The position numbers and the translations under genes are program-made. Below the pieces are notes generated by a model that worked only from the letters and a program-made list of their open reading frames with translations, was not told the DNA's origin and did not search any database. This document shows, one piece after another, positions 1-10,218 of a stretch of DNA of 12,163 nucleotides. Origin of the DNA: an uncultured Flavobacteriales bacterium (lineage in GTDB: Bacteria; Bacteroidota; Bacteroidia; Flavobacteriales; CALTNV01); assembly GCA_943845485.1 (NCBI GenBank), contig CALTNV010000077.1, forward strand, positions 1-12,163, given 5' to 3'. The first letter of the stretch is position 1; each line of letters opens with the position of its first letter.

Positions 1-649
1 TGAAAAAACAAAAAATCTTGAAGATTATTACATTCATACATTAAATAGGAAGGGATTACCTGATACATTGGCTATTGATCCAATTCAACATTACCAAATT
101 AAAATACATTCAATACCTAGTTTAACAAAAAAAGAGGTTGTTTTTATACCAGGAACTCATAATACAGTTAGCTTTAAGGCTCCAATGGGGACAATGAATT
201 TTAAAATAAATCCGAGAACTAACGAGTATGACGATTTAAAAACAATTATACATCAATCAGGAAAAAATGATATTATCCATGTGCAAGATTTTAACACGGT
301 AGAGAAATACTTACAAGGTAAATACGATATTGAGGTATTGACTTTACCTAGGTTAAAATTTAAAGGGGTAGAAGTTAAAGAAAACGAAGAATATTTATTA
401 TCAATCCCATCTCCAGGTGTTTTAAACTTAAACATTATTAGTGAAGGTACTGGTTCAATATTTCAAAGAAAAGGAACTGAATTAATATGGGTTTGTAATA
501 CAAGTATCCAAAAAGGGATTGAAAGATTGGTAATGCAACCAGGGAAATATGTTGTTGTTTACAGATCAAAATTCTTTAAAGAAACTATTTATACAATTAA
601 AAAAGATTTTACTATTAAATCTGGGGTTACTCAGAATTTTACTTTATAA
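1..649 (+). CDS. C-terminal part of a VWA-domain-like protein (5' end outside window)
   Basis: The reading frame is open to the left edge of the window (first full codon at base 2), so this is the last 215 residues of a longer protein. A TTG at 68 could be read as a start but nothing supports it, because the coding character continues upstream without a break. The visible part is beta-rich, with no membrane segment. It contains about 2.5 copies of a degenerate repeat of about 75 residues, with units beginning near bases 92, 323 and 548. Each unit starts with a short strand (YQIKIHSIP, YDIEVLTLP, YVVVYRSKF), and the first two continue into a strand pair ending near APMG or SPGV. From memory this pattern resembles the tail of Bacteroidota proteins with an N-terminal von Willebrand factor A domain. 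The VWA domain itself would lie outside the window, so that part is inference. The gene ends 5 bases before the transketolase gene and is probably co-transcribed with it. Confidence 0.6.
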   Translation, partial: EKTKNLEDYYIHTLNRKGLPDTLAIDPIQHYQIKIHSIPSLTKKEVVFIPGTHNTVSFKAPMGTMNFKINPRTNEYDDLKTIIHQSGKNDIIHVQDFNTVEKYLQGKYDIEVLTLPRLKFKGVEVKENEEYLLSIPSPGVLNLNIISEGTGSIFQRKGTELIWVCNTSIQKGIERLVMQPGKYVVVYRSKFFKETIYTIKKDFTIKSGVTQNFTL

Positions 650-654
650 TTATT

Positions 655-1608
655 ATGGATCAATTTGATTACACAGAAAAAAAAGACACTAGATCAGGAT
701 TTGGTGCTGGATTAGCAGAATTAGGAAATGAAAATAAAGAGGTTGTTGCCTTGTGTGCTGATTTAACAGGTAGTTTAAAAATGAATCAGTTTAGAGATGA
801 AAATCCTAAAAGATTTTTTCAGGTTGGTATTGCTGAGGCAAATATGATTGGTATTGCTGCAGGAATGACAATAGGTGGGAAAATTCCTTTTACTGGTACT
901 TTTGCAAACTTCTCTACTGGAAGAGTTTATGATCAAATTAGACAGTCAGTTGCTTACTCAAACAAGAATGTTAAAATTTGTGCTTCTCATGCAGGCTTAA
1001 CGTTAGGGGAAGATGGAGCAACTCATCAAATATTAGAAGATATTGGTTTGATGAAAATGTTACCTAATATGACTGTAATTAATCCATGTGATTATAATCA
1101 AACTAAAGCAGCTACAAAAGCTATTTCTGATTTTGTAGGCCCTGTATATTTAAGGTTTGGTAGACCAGCGGTACCTAATTTTACACCAACAAATCAAAAA
1201 TTTGAAATAGGTAAGGCTTTAATGTTAAATGAAGGTAAAGATGTAACGATTATAGCTACAGGTCATTTAGTATGGGAAGCGATTGAAGCTGGTAAAGAAT
1301 TATTAAAAAAAGGAATTAATCCTGAAATTATTAATATTCATACAATTAAGCCTTTTGATAAAGAAGCAGTATTGAAATCTATTAAGAAAACTAAATGCGT
1401 TGTAACTTGCGAAGAACACAGTATTTATGGAGGTTTAGGTGATTCAGTGTCTCAAGTTTTATCAAGAGAATTCCCTGCACCTCAAGAGTATGTAGCTGTA
1501 AACGATTCTTTTGGCGAAAGTGGAACACCTGCTCAACTTATGAAAAAGTATGGTTTAGATTCTGAAAATATTATTAAAGCTGTAGAAAAAGTAATTGCTA
1601 GAAAATAA
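655..1608 (+). CDS. Transketolase, C-terminal subunit (pyrimidine-binding and C-terminal domains)
   Basis: This 317-residue protein corresponds to the second half of a classical transketolase. The ThDP pyrimidine-binding domain covers about residues 10-175 and the C-terminal transketolase domain about 190-310. Visible signatures include VGIAEANM around residues 57-64, where Glu61 is at the position of the glutamate that activates thiamine diphosphate, then the THQILEDIGLM and PNMTVINPCD stretches, and HTIKPFD in the C-terminal domain. A functional enzyme needs a separate N-terminal subunit carrying the diphosphate/Mg-binding domain. The complex would move two-carbon ketol units in the non-oxidative pentose phosphate pathway in the cytoplasm. 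Split transketolases are known in Bacteroidota and other groups, usually with the two halves adjacent. Here the gene directly upstream is not the N-terminal half. The ATG is 5 bases after the previous stop, with no Shine-Dalgarno sequence. A 1-deoxyxylulose-5-phosphate synthase fragment is less likely given the length and sequence. Confidence 0.92.
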   Translation: MDQFDYTEKKDTRSGFGAGLAELGNENKEVVALCADLTGSLKMNQFRDENPKRFFQVGIAEANMIGIAAGMTIGGKIPFTGTFANFSTGRVYDQIRQSVAYSNKNVKICASHAGLTLGEDGATHQILEDIGLMKMLPNMTVINPCDYNQTKAATKAISDFVGPVYLRFGRPAVPNFTPTNQKFEIGKALMLNEGKDVTIIATGHLVWEAIEAGKELLKKGINPEIINIHTIKPFDKEAVLKSIKKTKCVVTCEEHSIYGGLGDSVSQVLSREFPAPQEYVAVNDSFGESGTPAQLMKKYGLDSENIIKAVEKVIARK

Positions 1609-1617
1609 ATAATATAA

Positions 1618-1655
1618 AATAAAGTTGTTCAAGTATTGAACTGCTTTATTTTTTA
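1618..1655 (+). terminator. Rho-independent terminator after the transketolase gene
   Basis: A 15-position stem (1618-1632 paired with 1636-1650) has a GTA loop, with one G-T wobble and one T-T mismatch in the middle. It is followed by a run of T (1649-1654). It begins 10 bases after the transketolase stop and separates that unit from plsC. The T-run also forms a 7/8 match to a TAnnTTTG box (1647-1654), lying 19 bases after a TTG at 1625-1627. A plsC promoter could therefore overlap the terminator, but in such AT-rich sequence that match may be chance. Confidence 0.75.
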
Positions 1656-1667
1656 AACCTCTTCTAT

Positions 1668-2405
1668 ATGAATATCTTTTCTTTGATAACTTCTTTATTA
1701 GCATACTTATGGAGTATCATTTTTGTATTTATTTCTATAATACTAACCATAGTTACTTTTAACAGAAAACTACCTTTGGTATTATTTAGAAAACTATGGG
1801 CACCTGTATTTACAAAAATTACATTTATTAATATTGACTTAGAAAAGAGTTCCTTATTAGATAAGAATAAAACTTATGTTTATACTTCTAATCATCAAAG
1901 TTTTATGGATGTACCTGTAATATGTCAGACTATTGATACAGATTTTTACTTTATTCTTAAAAAAGAATTAAAGAAAATACCTTTTATTGGTTGGTTTGCT
2001 ACTTTAACTGATATGATATATGTTGAAAGATATAAACCAGATCAAGCTAATATTAGCATAAAAAAAGCTGGTGAAAAAGTTAAAGGTGGAAAAAATATTT
2101 TAATTTTTCCTGAAGGTACAAGATCTGAAACAGGAGTAATTAATAAGTTTAAAAGAGGAGGTTTCACAATAGCAAAGGAAGCTGAAGTTGATATAGTGCC
2201 TATTACAATAGAGGGGACAAGACTAGCACAACCTAAAAACTCATTTTTTATTAATCCTAGTAAGGTTAAAATTAAATATGGTAATCCAATTTCAGTGAAA
2301 GAATTTACAGTTGATGAGCTTAGAGCAATTGTTATGAGTACAACTACGGAGTTGCACAAAAGGATTATTAAAGAGATAATAGAACGTAAAAGAAATAATG
2401 ATTAA
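1668..2405 (+). CDS. plsC: 1-acyl-sn-glycerol-3-phosphate acyltransferase (PlsC family)
   Basis: This 245-residue protein transfers an acyl chain to lysophosphatidic acid to make phosphatidic acid, the precursor of membrane phospholipids, at the inner face of the cytoplasmic membrane. The N-terminus (about residues 3-30) is a hydrophobic membrane segment. The acyltransferase motifs appear in the usual order: NHQSFMD with His76 and Asp81 (the HX4D catalytic pair), FPEGTRS at 147-153 (substrate binding), and VPITIEGT at 177-184. Length is normal for the family. The gene overlaps the next one by 8 bases. It is also the first gene after the transketolase terminator, so it needs a promoter in the 59-base gap or read-through. 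The family contains related acyltransferases, for example for ornithine lipids, so substrate specificity is inferred. Confidence 0.92.
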   Translation: MNIFSLITSLLAYLWSIIFVFISIILTIVTFNRKLPLVLFRKLWAPVFTKITFINIDLEKSSLLDKNKTYVYTSNHQSFMDVPVICQTIDTDFYFILKKELKKIPFIGWFATLTDMIYVERYKPDQANISIKKAGEKVKGGKNILIFPEGTRSETGVINKFKRGGFTIAKEAEVDIVPITIEGTRLAQPKNSFFINPSKVKIKYGNPISVKEFTVDELRAIVMSTTTELHKRIIKEIIERKRNND

Positions 2406-2667
2406 GTTATTTAAAGTTATTGGTGTTTTAGAAGGATTGTCATTAATTTTTTTGTTATTTGTTGCAATGCCTTTAAAATACAATTTTGATAAACCTATTT
2501 TTGTTGAAATCACAGGTTTAATACATGGGTTTTTATTTTTAGGTTATATTTCTTTCGTATTATACTTTTTTATAATAAAAGAGTGGGGTATTAAAAAATC
2601 ATTTTTTGCTCTTTTAGCCTCAATTATTCCTTTTGGAACATTTTATTTTGAGAAAAAAATACTTTAA
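2398..2667 (+). CDS. DUF3817-like small integral membrane protein
   Basis: An 89-residue, very hydrophobic protein with about three predicted membrane segments (residues 4-24, 38-60 and 65-84). The first segment carries the VLEGLSL sequence, and the second carries GLIHGFLFLGY with His43. Both match the pattern I associate with the DUF3817 family (Bacillus YdzA-like), whose function is not known. Its ATG lies inside the last codons of plsC (8-base overlap), so translation is probably coupled. The pairing could suggest a membrane-related role, but this is only context. The stop codon interlocks with that of the convergent YigZ-family gene. Confidence 0.8.
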   Translation: MIKLFKVIGVLEGLSLIFLLFVAMPLKYNFDKPIFVEITGLIHGFLFLGYISFVLYFFIIKEWGIKKSFFALLASIIPFGTFYFEKKIL

Positions 2668-3275
2668 GTTTTATCTTTTATGTTTTTAAGTTCTATTTTA
2701 TGTAAATCCTCCGCTTTATGTAAAATACTTTTTTCATAAGATGCTCTAATATTAAAAGTTAATTTACAAGAGTCCCCATATTCCTCATTAATAACTTTCC
2801 CGTCATATTCTTGAATTAATCGCATTGCTTCGCTAGTATTGTCATATTTAAATTTAATTATTAAAGTTTTTAATAAAAATTCTTCAATAACACTATTTAA
2901 TTCAATAGCTTCTTTAGCTGCTGCCTTATAGGCGTCAATTAGACCTCTAACACCAAGTTTGGTACCACCAAAATATCTAACAACAACAATTCCTATATTA
3001 GTTAATTCAAATGAGTTAATCTGACCTAAAATAGGTGCACCAGCTGTTCCTGCAGGCTCTCCATCATCATTCCCTCTAGCATAAACATCATTTATACCTG
3101 TTTTAAAAGCATAACAAAAGTGTCTAGCAGAATGGTGCTCTTTTTTTAATCTTTCAATTTGATTTTTTAAATCAATTTCTGACTTTATTGGAAATGCATA
3201 ACCCAAAAATTTACTTCCTTTTTCTTTAAATAATCCTTCAGAAAGATCACTTAGGGTGAGAAATTTATCTTTCAT
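2664..3275 (-). CDS. YigZ/IMPACT family protein
   Basis: A 203-residue protein of the UPF0029/IMPACT family. The N-terminal domain (about residues 8-125) has the family's conserved blocks: HSARHFCYAF at 48-57, RGNDDGEPAGTAGAPIL at 67-83, and VVVRYFGGTKLGVRGLIDAY at 97-116. The C-terminal part (about 135-200) corresponds to the DUF1949 ferredoxin-like region typical of bacterial YigZ. In eukaryotes IMPACT acts on Gcn1-linked translational control. The bacterial role is poorly defined, with a link to the ribosome or nucleic acid suggested by fold. The start overlaps the end of ribD by 11 bases, so the two are probably translated from one message. Confidence 0.9.
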   Translation of the reverse strand: MKDKFLTLSDLSEGLFKEKGSKFLGYAFPIKSEIDLKNQIERLKKEHHSARHFCYAFKTGINDVYARGNDDGEPAGTAGAPILGQINSFELTNIGIVVVRYFGGTKLGVRGLIDAYKAAAKEAIELNSVIEEFLLKTLIIKFKYDNTSEAMRLIQEYDGKVINEEYGDSCKLTFNIRASYEKSILHKAEDLHKIELKNIKDKT

Positions 3276-4308
3276 GTCGGTATATATCTAATTTGTTATC
3301 ATCAAAATAAATTGATTTGACTTGGGTGTTATTTAAAATTATTGGAGCTTTAATTCCTTTATTAATTTTTAAATTAGATTTATAAATGAATGCCTCATCC
3401 CATAAGTTTTCATCAATAAAAGATTGCAAAGTTAAGCTTCCTCCTTCAATAATTAAGCTTTGAATATTTAAATCATATAGTTTCTTTAATATAAATGAAA
3501 GCTCATTTAAAACAGGAGTTTTAATTAATTGTACGTTATTATTAACTTCATTCCTTAAATGGTTAAAGACAATAGTTTGAAGGTTATCTGTGTAAACATT
3601 AAAAGGCTTATTTAATGTTTCTAGTTTCCTATCTAAAATAATTCTTATTGGTGAATGTCCATCAACCAACCTTGTTGTTAATGAGGGGTTATCAGTAATT
3701 AAAGTGTTTTTACCTATTAATATAGCATCTTCTTTACTTCTTAAATAATGAGAGTTTTGTTTTGATAACTGGTTACTAATAGATGTTTGAATACGATTAC
3801 CATCTTTTATTTTAGCAATAAAATTATCACTACTTTCAGCCCATTTTAATATAATAAAAGGTCTTTTTTCTTGATGAAAAGTAAAAAAACGTTTATTTAA
3901 TTCTCTTGCTTCTTCTTCTAATACATTTAATGTAACATTAATACCAGCATCTTTTAAAATTTGAATACCTTTACCATTAACTTTATCGAAGGAATCTGTA
4001 CAAGCGATGATTACATTTGGTATTTGATGTTGTACTATTAAACTTGCACAAGGTGGTGTTTTTCCAAAATGTGCACAAGGTTCTAAACTGACGTAAATAC
4101 TACATTCTTTCAACAGAGATTTATCTTTTACAGAATTAATAGCGTTTACTTCAGCGTGAGCTTCACCATGTTTTTGATGATACCCTTCGCCAATTATTTT
4201 TCCTTGATGAACAATAACACAACCTACCATAGGGTTTGGAGAAACATTTCCTTTTCCTAGCTTTGCAAGTTGTAAACATCTGTTTATGAATATTTCATTT
4301 GAGTTCAT
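3265..4308 (-). CDS. ribD: Bifunctional riboflavin biosynthesis deaminase/reductase RibD
   Basis: A 347-residue protein catalysing two successive steps of riboflavin synthesis: deamination of diaminohydroxyphosphoribosylaminopyrimidine, then reduction of the ribosyl side chain. The deaminase domain (about 1-145) has the zinc-binding signature HAE at 51-53 and the PCAHFGKTPPC block with Cys78 and Cys87. The reductase domain (about 150-347) includes KWAESSDNFIA and the AILIGKNTLITDNPSLTTR segment, with IIEGG near the end. The ATG at 4306-4308 is chosen over an in-frame TTG five codons upstream, because RibD alignments normally begin a few residues before the (F/Y)M-type helix and ATG is the ordinary start here. 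No other rib genes are in the window. The gene is divergent from prmC. Confidence 0.95.
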   Translation of the reverse strand: MNSNEIFINRCLQLAKLGKGNVSPNPMVGCVIVHQGKIIGEGYHQKHGEAHAEVNAINSVKDKSLLKECSIYVSLEPCAHFGKTPPCASLIVQHQIPNVIIACTDSFDKVNGKGIQILKDAGINVTLNVLEEEARELNKRFFTFHQEKRPFIILKWAESSDNFIAKIKDGNRIQTSISNQLSKQNSHYLRSKEDAILIGKNTLITDNPSLTTRLVDGHSPIRIILDRKLETLNKPFNVYTDNLQTIVFNHLRNEVNNNVQLIKTPVLNELSFILKKLYDLNIQSLIIEGGSLTLQSFIDENLWDEAFIYKSNLKINKGIKAPIILNNTQVKSIYFDDNKLDIYRHER

Positions 4309-4309
4309 G

Positions 4310-4339
4310 TTGTAAAAATACAAAGAAGGACTTATTTTG
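4310..4339 (+). promoter_or_regulatory. Candidate promoter of the prmC-to-lipoprotein run
   Basis: The 49-base gap between the divergent ribD and prmC starts holds a TTG at 4310-4312. It is followed after 19 bases by a 7/8 match (4332-4339, TTATTTTG) to the Bacteroidota -7 consensus TAnnTTTG. The prmC ATG is 18 bases further on, giving a leader of about a dozen bases. The match is imperfect and the region is AT-rich, so this is tentative. I found no comparably good box for ribD on the other strand. Confidence 0.35.
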
Positions 4340-4357
4340 TATTATAATTTTATTTAA

Positions 4358-5235
4358 ATGTTATTAAAGAATAATAAACTAGAGTCTTTATTACCTTATT
4401 TTAAGGGGAAATTAAAAGATAACTTCTCTGAAGTAGCTATTAAAGAGCTATTTTATGCCGCCGTTTTTAAATATTTAAATTTATCTAAAATAGATGTTGT
4501 ATTAAATCAAAATCAATTATTAACTGAATCCGAAATTGTTAAATTTGTTCATTTTTGTGATAAATTAAACAATAATGAACCTTATCAATATGTTTTAAAA
4601 ACTGCTCATTTTTACGAATTAGATTTTTATGTAGATGAAAATGTTTTAATTCCAAGACCAGAAACAGAAGAATTAGTTTATTGGGTATTAAGAGATATAG
4701 AGCAATATAGTAGTTTAAATATCATTGATATTGGTACTGGAAGTGGTTGTATTCCTATAAGTCTATCTCACCATTCTAAAAACAAACACCAAATAATAGG
4801 TTTAGATATTAGTGGGAAAGTATTAGAGGTAGCCGAAAAAAATAATGATTATAATAATACTTCAGCTTTATTTCAACAATTTGATGCTTTAACAGCACAA
4901 AAAATTTCAATTAATAATACTGCTATTAAAGTAGATGTTATTATTAGTAATCCTCCATATATTCCATTAAGAGATAAAGCATTGATGGAAGATAATGTTT
5001 TGAAATTTGAACCTACGTTAGCTTTGTTTACATCAAACGAAAATCCTTGTATATTTTATCAAAAGATAGCTGAATTTGGTACTTTAAACCTTAATAAAGG
5101 AGGGCTTGTATATTTTGAAATACATGAAAAATATGCTAATGAAGTTATTGAAATATTACAAAAACTAACTTATACTAATATTCAATTAAAAAAAGATCAT
5201 CAAGGGAAAGATAGAATGATTAAAGCTCAATACCT

Positions 5236-5239
<4 letters not shown>
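4358..5239 (+). CDS. prmC: Peptide chain release factor N5-glutamine methyltransferase
   Basis: A 293-residue protein that methylates the glutamine of the GGQ motif in release factors RF1 and RF2, using S-adenosylmethionine, to support efficient translation termination. The N-terminal helical domain (about 1-95) is followed by a Rossmann-type methyltransferase domain. IPRPETEELV begins at residue 98, the SAM-binding loop DIGTGSG is at 124-130, and the catalytic glutamine-binding NPPY is at 198-201. These are diagnostic of HemK/PrmC. It is the first gene of the plus-strand run and overlaps the next gene by ATGA (4 bases). Confusion with the ribosomal protein L3 methyltransferase PrmB is possible but less likely given the position and family habit. 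Confidence 0.94.
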
Positions 5240-7973
<2,734 letters not shown>

Positions 7974-7974
7974 A

Positions 7975-8451
7975 ATGAATATTATAAAAAAAATAGCGCT
8001 AAATAAATCTTTAGCTAAATCAAGAATTAAAACATTCATTTTTTTAAATGAAGCAAGATCAGTAGTTTTTTATATTAACAACGACCTACAAAAAGAAATT
8101 GCTACTAAATTAGCTGCAAAATTTAATTTTAAATTTGAAATTATTTATTTTAATTTAAATACTAAATCTGATAAATTTAATAACAAAGATTTTAACTTAT
8201 TTTATAAAATAAAATCCGAAAAGTTAAATAAATTATTAATTCCTAAATATGATTTACTAATAAATTTATCTTGTGAAGATAATTTCTTCAACTATTTTAT
8301 TTCTAATATTATAAATGCTAAATTTAAAATAGGTGCATCATTTTATGATAAAAAGCTAATTGATTATGATTTTACTTTACAGTTAATCAATGATAAAGTA
8401 GATAATGATTGGTATGAAGCATTGATTAAAAATTTGACAAAAAAAGAATAA
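7975..8451 (+). CDS. DUF6913-like protein of unknown function
   Basis: A 158-residue, Lys/Asn/Phe-rich protein with no signal peptide or membrane helix. The sequence suggests an alternating alpha/beta fold. A conserved-looking core around residues 90-125 (YDLLINLSCEDNFF, then NAKFKIGASFYDKKL) resembles the DUF6913 family I know from Flavobacteriia genomes, where it tends to sit beside dapA. That name is from memory and not checked. No catalytic motif can be named. The ATG follows the ligA stop by a single base and the gene ends 8 bases before dapA, so it is in the middle of the same transcript. Base composition is even more AT-rich than its neighbours, as expected for a weakly constrained gene. 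Confidence 0.75.
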   Translation: MNIIKKIALNKSLAKSRIKTFIFLNEARSVVFYINNDLQKEIATKLAAKFNFKFEIIYFNLNTKSDKFNNKDFNLFYKIKSEKLNKLLIPKYDLLINLSCEDNFFNYFISNIINAKFKIGASFYDKKLIDYDFTLQLINDKVDNDWYEALIKNLTKKE

Positions 8452-8459
8452 TATAATTC

Positions 8460-9341
8460 ATGAAAAAATTTACAGGACTTGGTGTTGCATTGGTTACTCC
8501 ATTTAATAATAACTTAGAAGTTGACTATAAGGGACTTGAAAAATTAACTAATTATTTAATAAATAATGATGTTGATTATTTAGTTATACAAGGCACTACA
8601 GGAGAGTCGGCAACTTTGTCAAATGAAGAAAAAAAGAGTGTTCTTGATTTTGTAATTAAAATTAATAATGGAAGACTACCCATTGTACTTGGTATTGGAG
8701 GTAATAACACTAAAGAGGTTGCCAATACAATAGAATCCTATAATAATTATAACGGAATTGATGGAATATTATCTGTAAGTCCCTATTATAATAAACCCTC
8801 TCAAAAAGGTGTTTTTGAGCACTTTAAATTTATTGCTTCTAAAACAAATTTACCAATTATTATATACAATGTACCAGGTAGAACGTCTTCAAATATTTTA
8901 CCCGAAACAACGATAAAATTAGCTAATGAAGTTGAAAATATCATAGCTATTAAAGATGCCTGTGGAAGTATATCACAATCGATGAAAGTAATGAAGGAAG
9001 CACCTAAAAATTTCTCTGTATTGTCTGGCGATGATGATTTAGTTCTGCCATTTATCTCATCCGGAGGAGACGGAATCATATCTGTTATTGGGAATATTTT
9101 ACCTAAACAATTTGCAGAAATAGTTCATAAGGCTTTAAAAGGAGATATTTTATCTATTCAAGATAAAAACTTTGATCTTTTAGATTGTATAGATATGCTT
9201 TTTGAAGAAGGGAATCCTGCAGGTGTTAAGGAAGCATTAAAGTTTATGGGTATCTGTAATAATTTTTTACGTTTACCAATGACAAATATAAGTGAAAATT
9301 TATCTCAAAAACTTAGTAAATCATTATCTAATTTTAAATAA
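8460..9341 (+). CDS. dapA: 4-hydroxy-tetrahydrodipicolinate synthase DapA
   Basis: A 293-residue TIM-barrel enzyme that condenses pyruvate with aspartate semialdehyde, the first committed step to diaminopimelate (for peptidoglycan) and lysine. The family signature GTTGESATL is at 45-53, the proton-relay tyrosine is Tyr136 in IIYNVPGRTS with Arg141 nearby, and the Schiff-base lysine is Lys165 in IAIKDACG. Length is typical. Related N-acetylneuraminate lyases share the fold, but GTTGESATL and the YNVPGRT sequence favour DapA. It ends 1 base before the lipoprotein start. No other lysine-pathway gene is nearby. Confidence 0.95.
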   Translation: MKKFTGLGVALVTPFNNNLEVDYKGLEKLTNYLINNDVDYLVIQGTTGESATLSNEEKKSVLDFVIKINNGRLPIVLGIGGNNTKEVANTIESYNNYNGIDGILSVSPYYNKPSQKGVFEHFKFIASKTNLPIIIYNVPGRTSSNILPETTIKLANEVENIIAIKDACGSISQSMKVMKEAPKNFSVLSGDDDLVLPFISSGGDGIISVIGNILPKQFAEIVHKALKGDILSIQDKNFDLLDCIDMLFEEGNPAGVKEALKFMGICNNFLRLPMTNISENLSQKLSKSLSNFK

Positions 9342-9342
9342 A

Positions 9343-10218
9343 ATGAAAAAAATAGTAACAGCTCTTTTCTCAATATCTCTTTTAATATCTTGTTCAGATG
9401 TAGAACAAAAGAATAGTGAAATTGAAATCCGAAATAATGAAATTGAACGTTTAAATAACGAGAAAATTACTTTAGAACAAAACTTATCAGAACGAGATAA
9501 AACAATAGAACAATTACTAGTTACCTTTAATCAAATTCAACAAAACCTTGACGAAATTACTAACAGAAAACAAGATGTTTTAACTAATAAAAGTAATGAG
9601 GAATTAACTTCAGCAGAAAGAGAGAGTTTAATTCAAGAAGATTTTCAAACAATTGCTGATTTATTATATGAAAATAAACAGTCTATAGCATCATTAAAGA
9701 AAACGTTGCAAAAAAATAATATTAATATTGAACAATTAGAGACGTTAATTGATGAACTTCAAGAAAAAGTAGATGTTAAAGACAAAGAAATAGAACTTTT
9801 GTCTACTCAATTAGGAGAGGTTAATCAAGAATATGTAGCTGTTTTTGATGCTTATTTAGAAAAATCAGAACAATTAGAACAAGCTATTGATGCTTTAAAT
9901 ACTGCTTACTATTGTTATGGTACTTATGATGAACTAATTAAAAATGAGGTTATAACAAAAGAAGGTGGTTTTGTAGGTATTGGAAAAGTTAAAAAGTTAA
10001 GAGAAGATTTTAATAAAGATTATTTTGAGCCTATTAATATTAAATATACACAAGAGATTAAAATATATGCAAAAAGTAAAGTTGAGTTTTTAACAACTCA
10101 TCCTAAAGATAGCTATGAACTTAAGCAGAACAATGAAAACAAATCATTTACGATAAAAATAAATAATGCTGATGAGTTCTGGAAAATCTCAAAATATTTG
10201 GTGGTGATTGTAAATTAA
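9343..10218 (+). CDS. Coiled-coil lipoprotein with conserved C-terminal domain
   Basis: A 291-residue protein starting at the ATG one base after dapA. An in-frame ATG at 9292 lies inside dapA and would put 17 residues before the signal peptide, so it is rejected. Residues 1-17 form a lipoprotein signal with lipobox LISC (lipidated Cys17). The next residues, SDVEQ, resemble the acidic lipoprotein export signal described in Bacteroidota for surface display. Residues about 22-185 are long Glu/Gln/Lys/Leu heptad-like helices, predicted coiled coil. The C-terminal block (about 186-291) contains AYYCYGTYDELI, then GGFVGIGKVKKL, then SYELKQN, and ends in FWKISKYLVVIV. I recall such blocks in many Bacteroidota lipoproteins, some labelled Cbp1-like adhesins, but the function is uncertain. 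It is the last gene of the plus-strand run and ends in a large palindrome. Confidence 0.88.
   Translation: MKKIVTALFSISLLISCSDVEQKNSEIEIRNNEIERLNNEKITLEQNLSERDKTIEQLLVTFNQIQQNLDEITNRKQDVLTNKSNEELTSAERESLIQEDFQTIADLLYENKQSIASLKKTLQKNNINIEQLETLIDELQEKVDVKDKEIELLSTQLGEVNQEYVAVFDAYLEKSEQLEQAIDALNTAYYCYGTYDELIKNEVITKEGGFVGIGKVKKLREDFNKDYFEPINIKYTQEIKIYAKSKVEFLTTHPKDSYELKQNNENKSFTIKINNADEFWKISKYLVVIVN

Noticed and set aside
253..435. Minus-strand frame of 60 codons inside the VWA-like gene
   Set aside because: It is antisense to a clearly coding frame, has no recognisable domain, and looks like chance in the opposite frame.
2042..2513. Two minus-strand open frames antisense to plsC and the DUF3817-like gene
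   Set aside because: Both real genes have strong family motifs on the plus strand. The antisense products are low-complexity hydrophobic translations with no start-site support.
4265..4274. TTGCAAGTT inside ribD, similar to part of the umuDC palindrome
   Set aside because: It is only half of the palindrome plus one base, and lies in conserved ribD coding sequence (codons for KL). Chance similarity is likely.
4309..4323. In-frame TTG start for ribD five codons upstream
   Set aside because: The added residues (MYFYN) are not part of the RibD fold, and an ATG is available at the expected position.
4313..4328. Possible ribD promoter boxes on the minus strand (TATTTTTA and CTTCTTTG)
   Set aside because: One is only 4 bases from the start codon and the other matches 6 of 8 positions with no -33 element, so neither is convincing.
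8801..9079. Minus-strand frame antisense to dapA
   Set aside because: It overlaps the catalytic core of dapA, and its sequence mirrors dapA codon patterns rather than a protein family.
9292..9342. Upstream in-frame ATG for the lipoprotein, 17 codons earlier
   Set aside because: It would begin inside dapA and place a polar/mixed stretch before a complete lipoprotein signal. The ATG at 9343 gives a textbook signal and lipobox.
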